From NCBI GenBank assembly GCA_044221555.1, contig JBGAOY010000056.1:1-5316 (forward strand): a stretch of 5,316 nt of DNA, written 5' to 3'. Source of the stretch: JAEUJM01 sp044221555 (GTDB lineage: Bacteria; Actinomycetota; Acidimicrobiia; Acidimicrobiales; DATDAH01). Positions within the stretch are counted from its first letter, which is position 1. Every line of letters starts with the position of its first letter. The notes below the pieces were generated by a model, which worked only from the letters and a program-made list of their open reading frames with translations, was not told where the DNA came from and searched no databases. Shown piece by piece: positions 5,123-5,316 of this stretch. Position numbers and translations under genes: made by a program.

Positions 5123-5166
5123 AGGGTCGGCAAGGAGTCGGCTTGGAGTCGGCTTGGAGTCGGCCG
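5123..5166. repeat. 11-bp tandem repeats overlapping the presumed -35 region
   Basis: GGAGTCGGCTT occurs at 5134-5144 and 5145-5155, with GGAGTCGGCCG at 5156-5166. A degenerate unit, AGGGTCGGCAA, precedes them in the same phase (5123-5133). A separate TGGAGTCGGCCGCG at 5102-5115 is identical to 5155-5168. The 11-bp period is close to one DNA helical turn, so the units face the same side of the DNA and could be operator sites. Confidence 0.8.
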
Positions 5167-5184
5167 CGGCCCGATCGGTAACGT
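5154..5184 (+). promoter_or_regulatory. Predicted promoter TTGGAG-N19-TAACGT of the hydroxyacyl-CoA dehydrogenase gene
   Basis: A -35-like TTGGAG (5154-5159), part of the 11-bp repeat array, is followed after 19 bp by a -10-like TAACGT (5179-5184). The -10 box ends 7 bases before the ATG at 5192, which again predicts a leaderless mRNA. The spacing matches that seen upstream of the cyclophilin gene. Confidence 0.5.
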
Positions 5185-5191
5185 GCCCGCC

Positions 5192-5316
5192 ATGACGATC
5201 AAGAAGGTTGGGATCATCGGCTCGGGCATCATGGGCGCCGGCATCGCCGAGGTGGCGGCCAAGACCGGCCACGAGGTCGTGCTGCGCTCACGCCAGCAGG
5301 ACACCGCCGACGCCAT
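5192..5316 (+). CDS. 3-hydroxyacyl-CoA dehydrogenase, N-terminal part (3'-truncated)
   Basis: Only the first 41 codons are present. MTIKKVGIIGSGIMGAGIAE contains the dinucleotide-binding GxGxMGxGIA motif (Gly10, Gly12, Gly15) typical of FadB2/PaaH/Hbd-type 3-hydroxyacyl-CoA or 3-hydroxybutyryl-CoA dehydrogenases, which interconvert 3-hydroxyacyl-CoA and 3-ketoacyl-CoA in beta-oxidation or polyhydroxybutyrate metabolism. The glycine motif begins almost at the N-terminus, so this is the single-function enzyme or at least not a hydratase-first fusion. The end of the second beta strand reads VVLRSR (29-34); most NAD-dependent relatives have an acidic residue near position 32. The ATG at 5192 is preferred over an in-frame GTG at 5183 because the latter lies inside the -10-like box. 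The gene is divergent from the methyltransferase operon across 239 bp. The remainder of the gene lies outside the window. Confidence 0.85.
   Translation, partial: MTIKKVGIIGSGIMGAGIAEVAAKTGHEVVLRSRQQDTADA

Noticed and set aside
5102..5168. CRISPR-like array from the short repeats
   Set aside because: The units are 11 bp and directly adjacent with no unique spacers, and no cas gene is present.
5183..5185. In-frame GTG as alternative start of the hydroxyacyl-CoA dehydrogenase
   Set aside because: It overlaps the -10-like TAACGT, and family proteins usually begin a few residues before the Rossmann glycines, as the ATG at 5192 gives.
4393..5316. A 307-codon minus-strand frame open to the window end
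   Set aside because: Its translation is Pro/Arg/Gly-rich and crosses the divergent promoter region and the start of the hydroxyacyl-CoA dehydrogenase gene; it is a frame shadow.

Overview
The window is very GC-rich, with coding regions that strongly favour G or C at the third codon position. It looks like a bacterial chromosome, most plausibly from a high-GC actinomycete. Two traits point towards the Acidimicrobiia or a neighbouring group: the Thr-Thr-Thr-Thr linkers in the secreted cyclophilin, and gene starts without Shine-Dalgarno sites placed 6-8 bases after a TANNNT box. The taxonomy is inferred from these traits and not proven. I see no rRNA, tRNA, CRISPR array, transposase or phage gene.

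Layout: (1) 1-714 +, C-terminal half of an aldehyde dehydrogenase cut by the window edge. (2) 715-919, a gap filled by an 88-bp-period direct repeat (two 60-bp copies, 56/60 identical, plus a degenerate third piece). (3) 920-2344 +, complete amidase-signature hydrolase with Lys82/Ser157/Ser181. (4) 2345-2612, a structured gap with a 53-nt palindromic element and the promoter of the next gene. (5) 2613-3497 +, membrane-anchored cyclophilin. (6) 3498-3645, the gap between convergent genes, with GC-rich 10-bp repeats, a second 53-nt palindromic element and 9-bp repeats. (7) 4952-3646 on the minus strand, a two-gene unit: a methyltransferase-like protein followed by an S51-family peptidase, overlapping at GTGA. 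(8) 4953-5191, a divergent gap with two sets of short repeats. (9) 5192-5316 +, the start of a 3-hydroxyacyl-CoA dehydrogenase cut by the window edge.

The genes are mostly ordinary metabolic and housekeeping functions: aldehyde oxidation, amide hydrolysis, extracytoplasmic protein folding, peptide hydrolysis, and fatty-acid or polyhydroxyalkanoate metabolism. Except for the overlapping minus-strand pair they appear to be separate transcription units, and no single pathway joins them.

I do not see a clear new gene system. The more interesting signal is in the non-coding DNA. First, all four genes that open a transcription unit have a -10-like hexamer so close to the start codon that the mRNA should be leaderless, while the only internal operon gene has a clear GAGGAG Shine-Dalgarno site. 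Second, two palindromes of exactly 53 nt flank the cyclophilin gene; they share the ends CGTTCTG...CAGAACGAG but have different, internally complementary inner arms. Third, 11-bp tandem repeats carry the presumed -35 region of the hydroxyacyl-CoA dehydrogenase gene.
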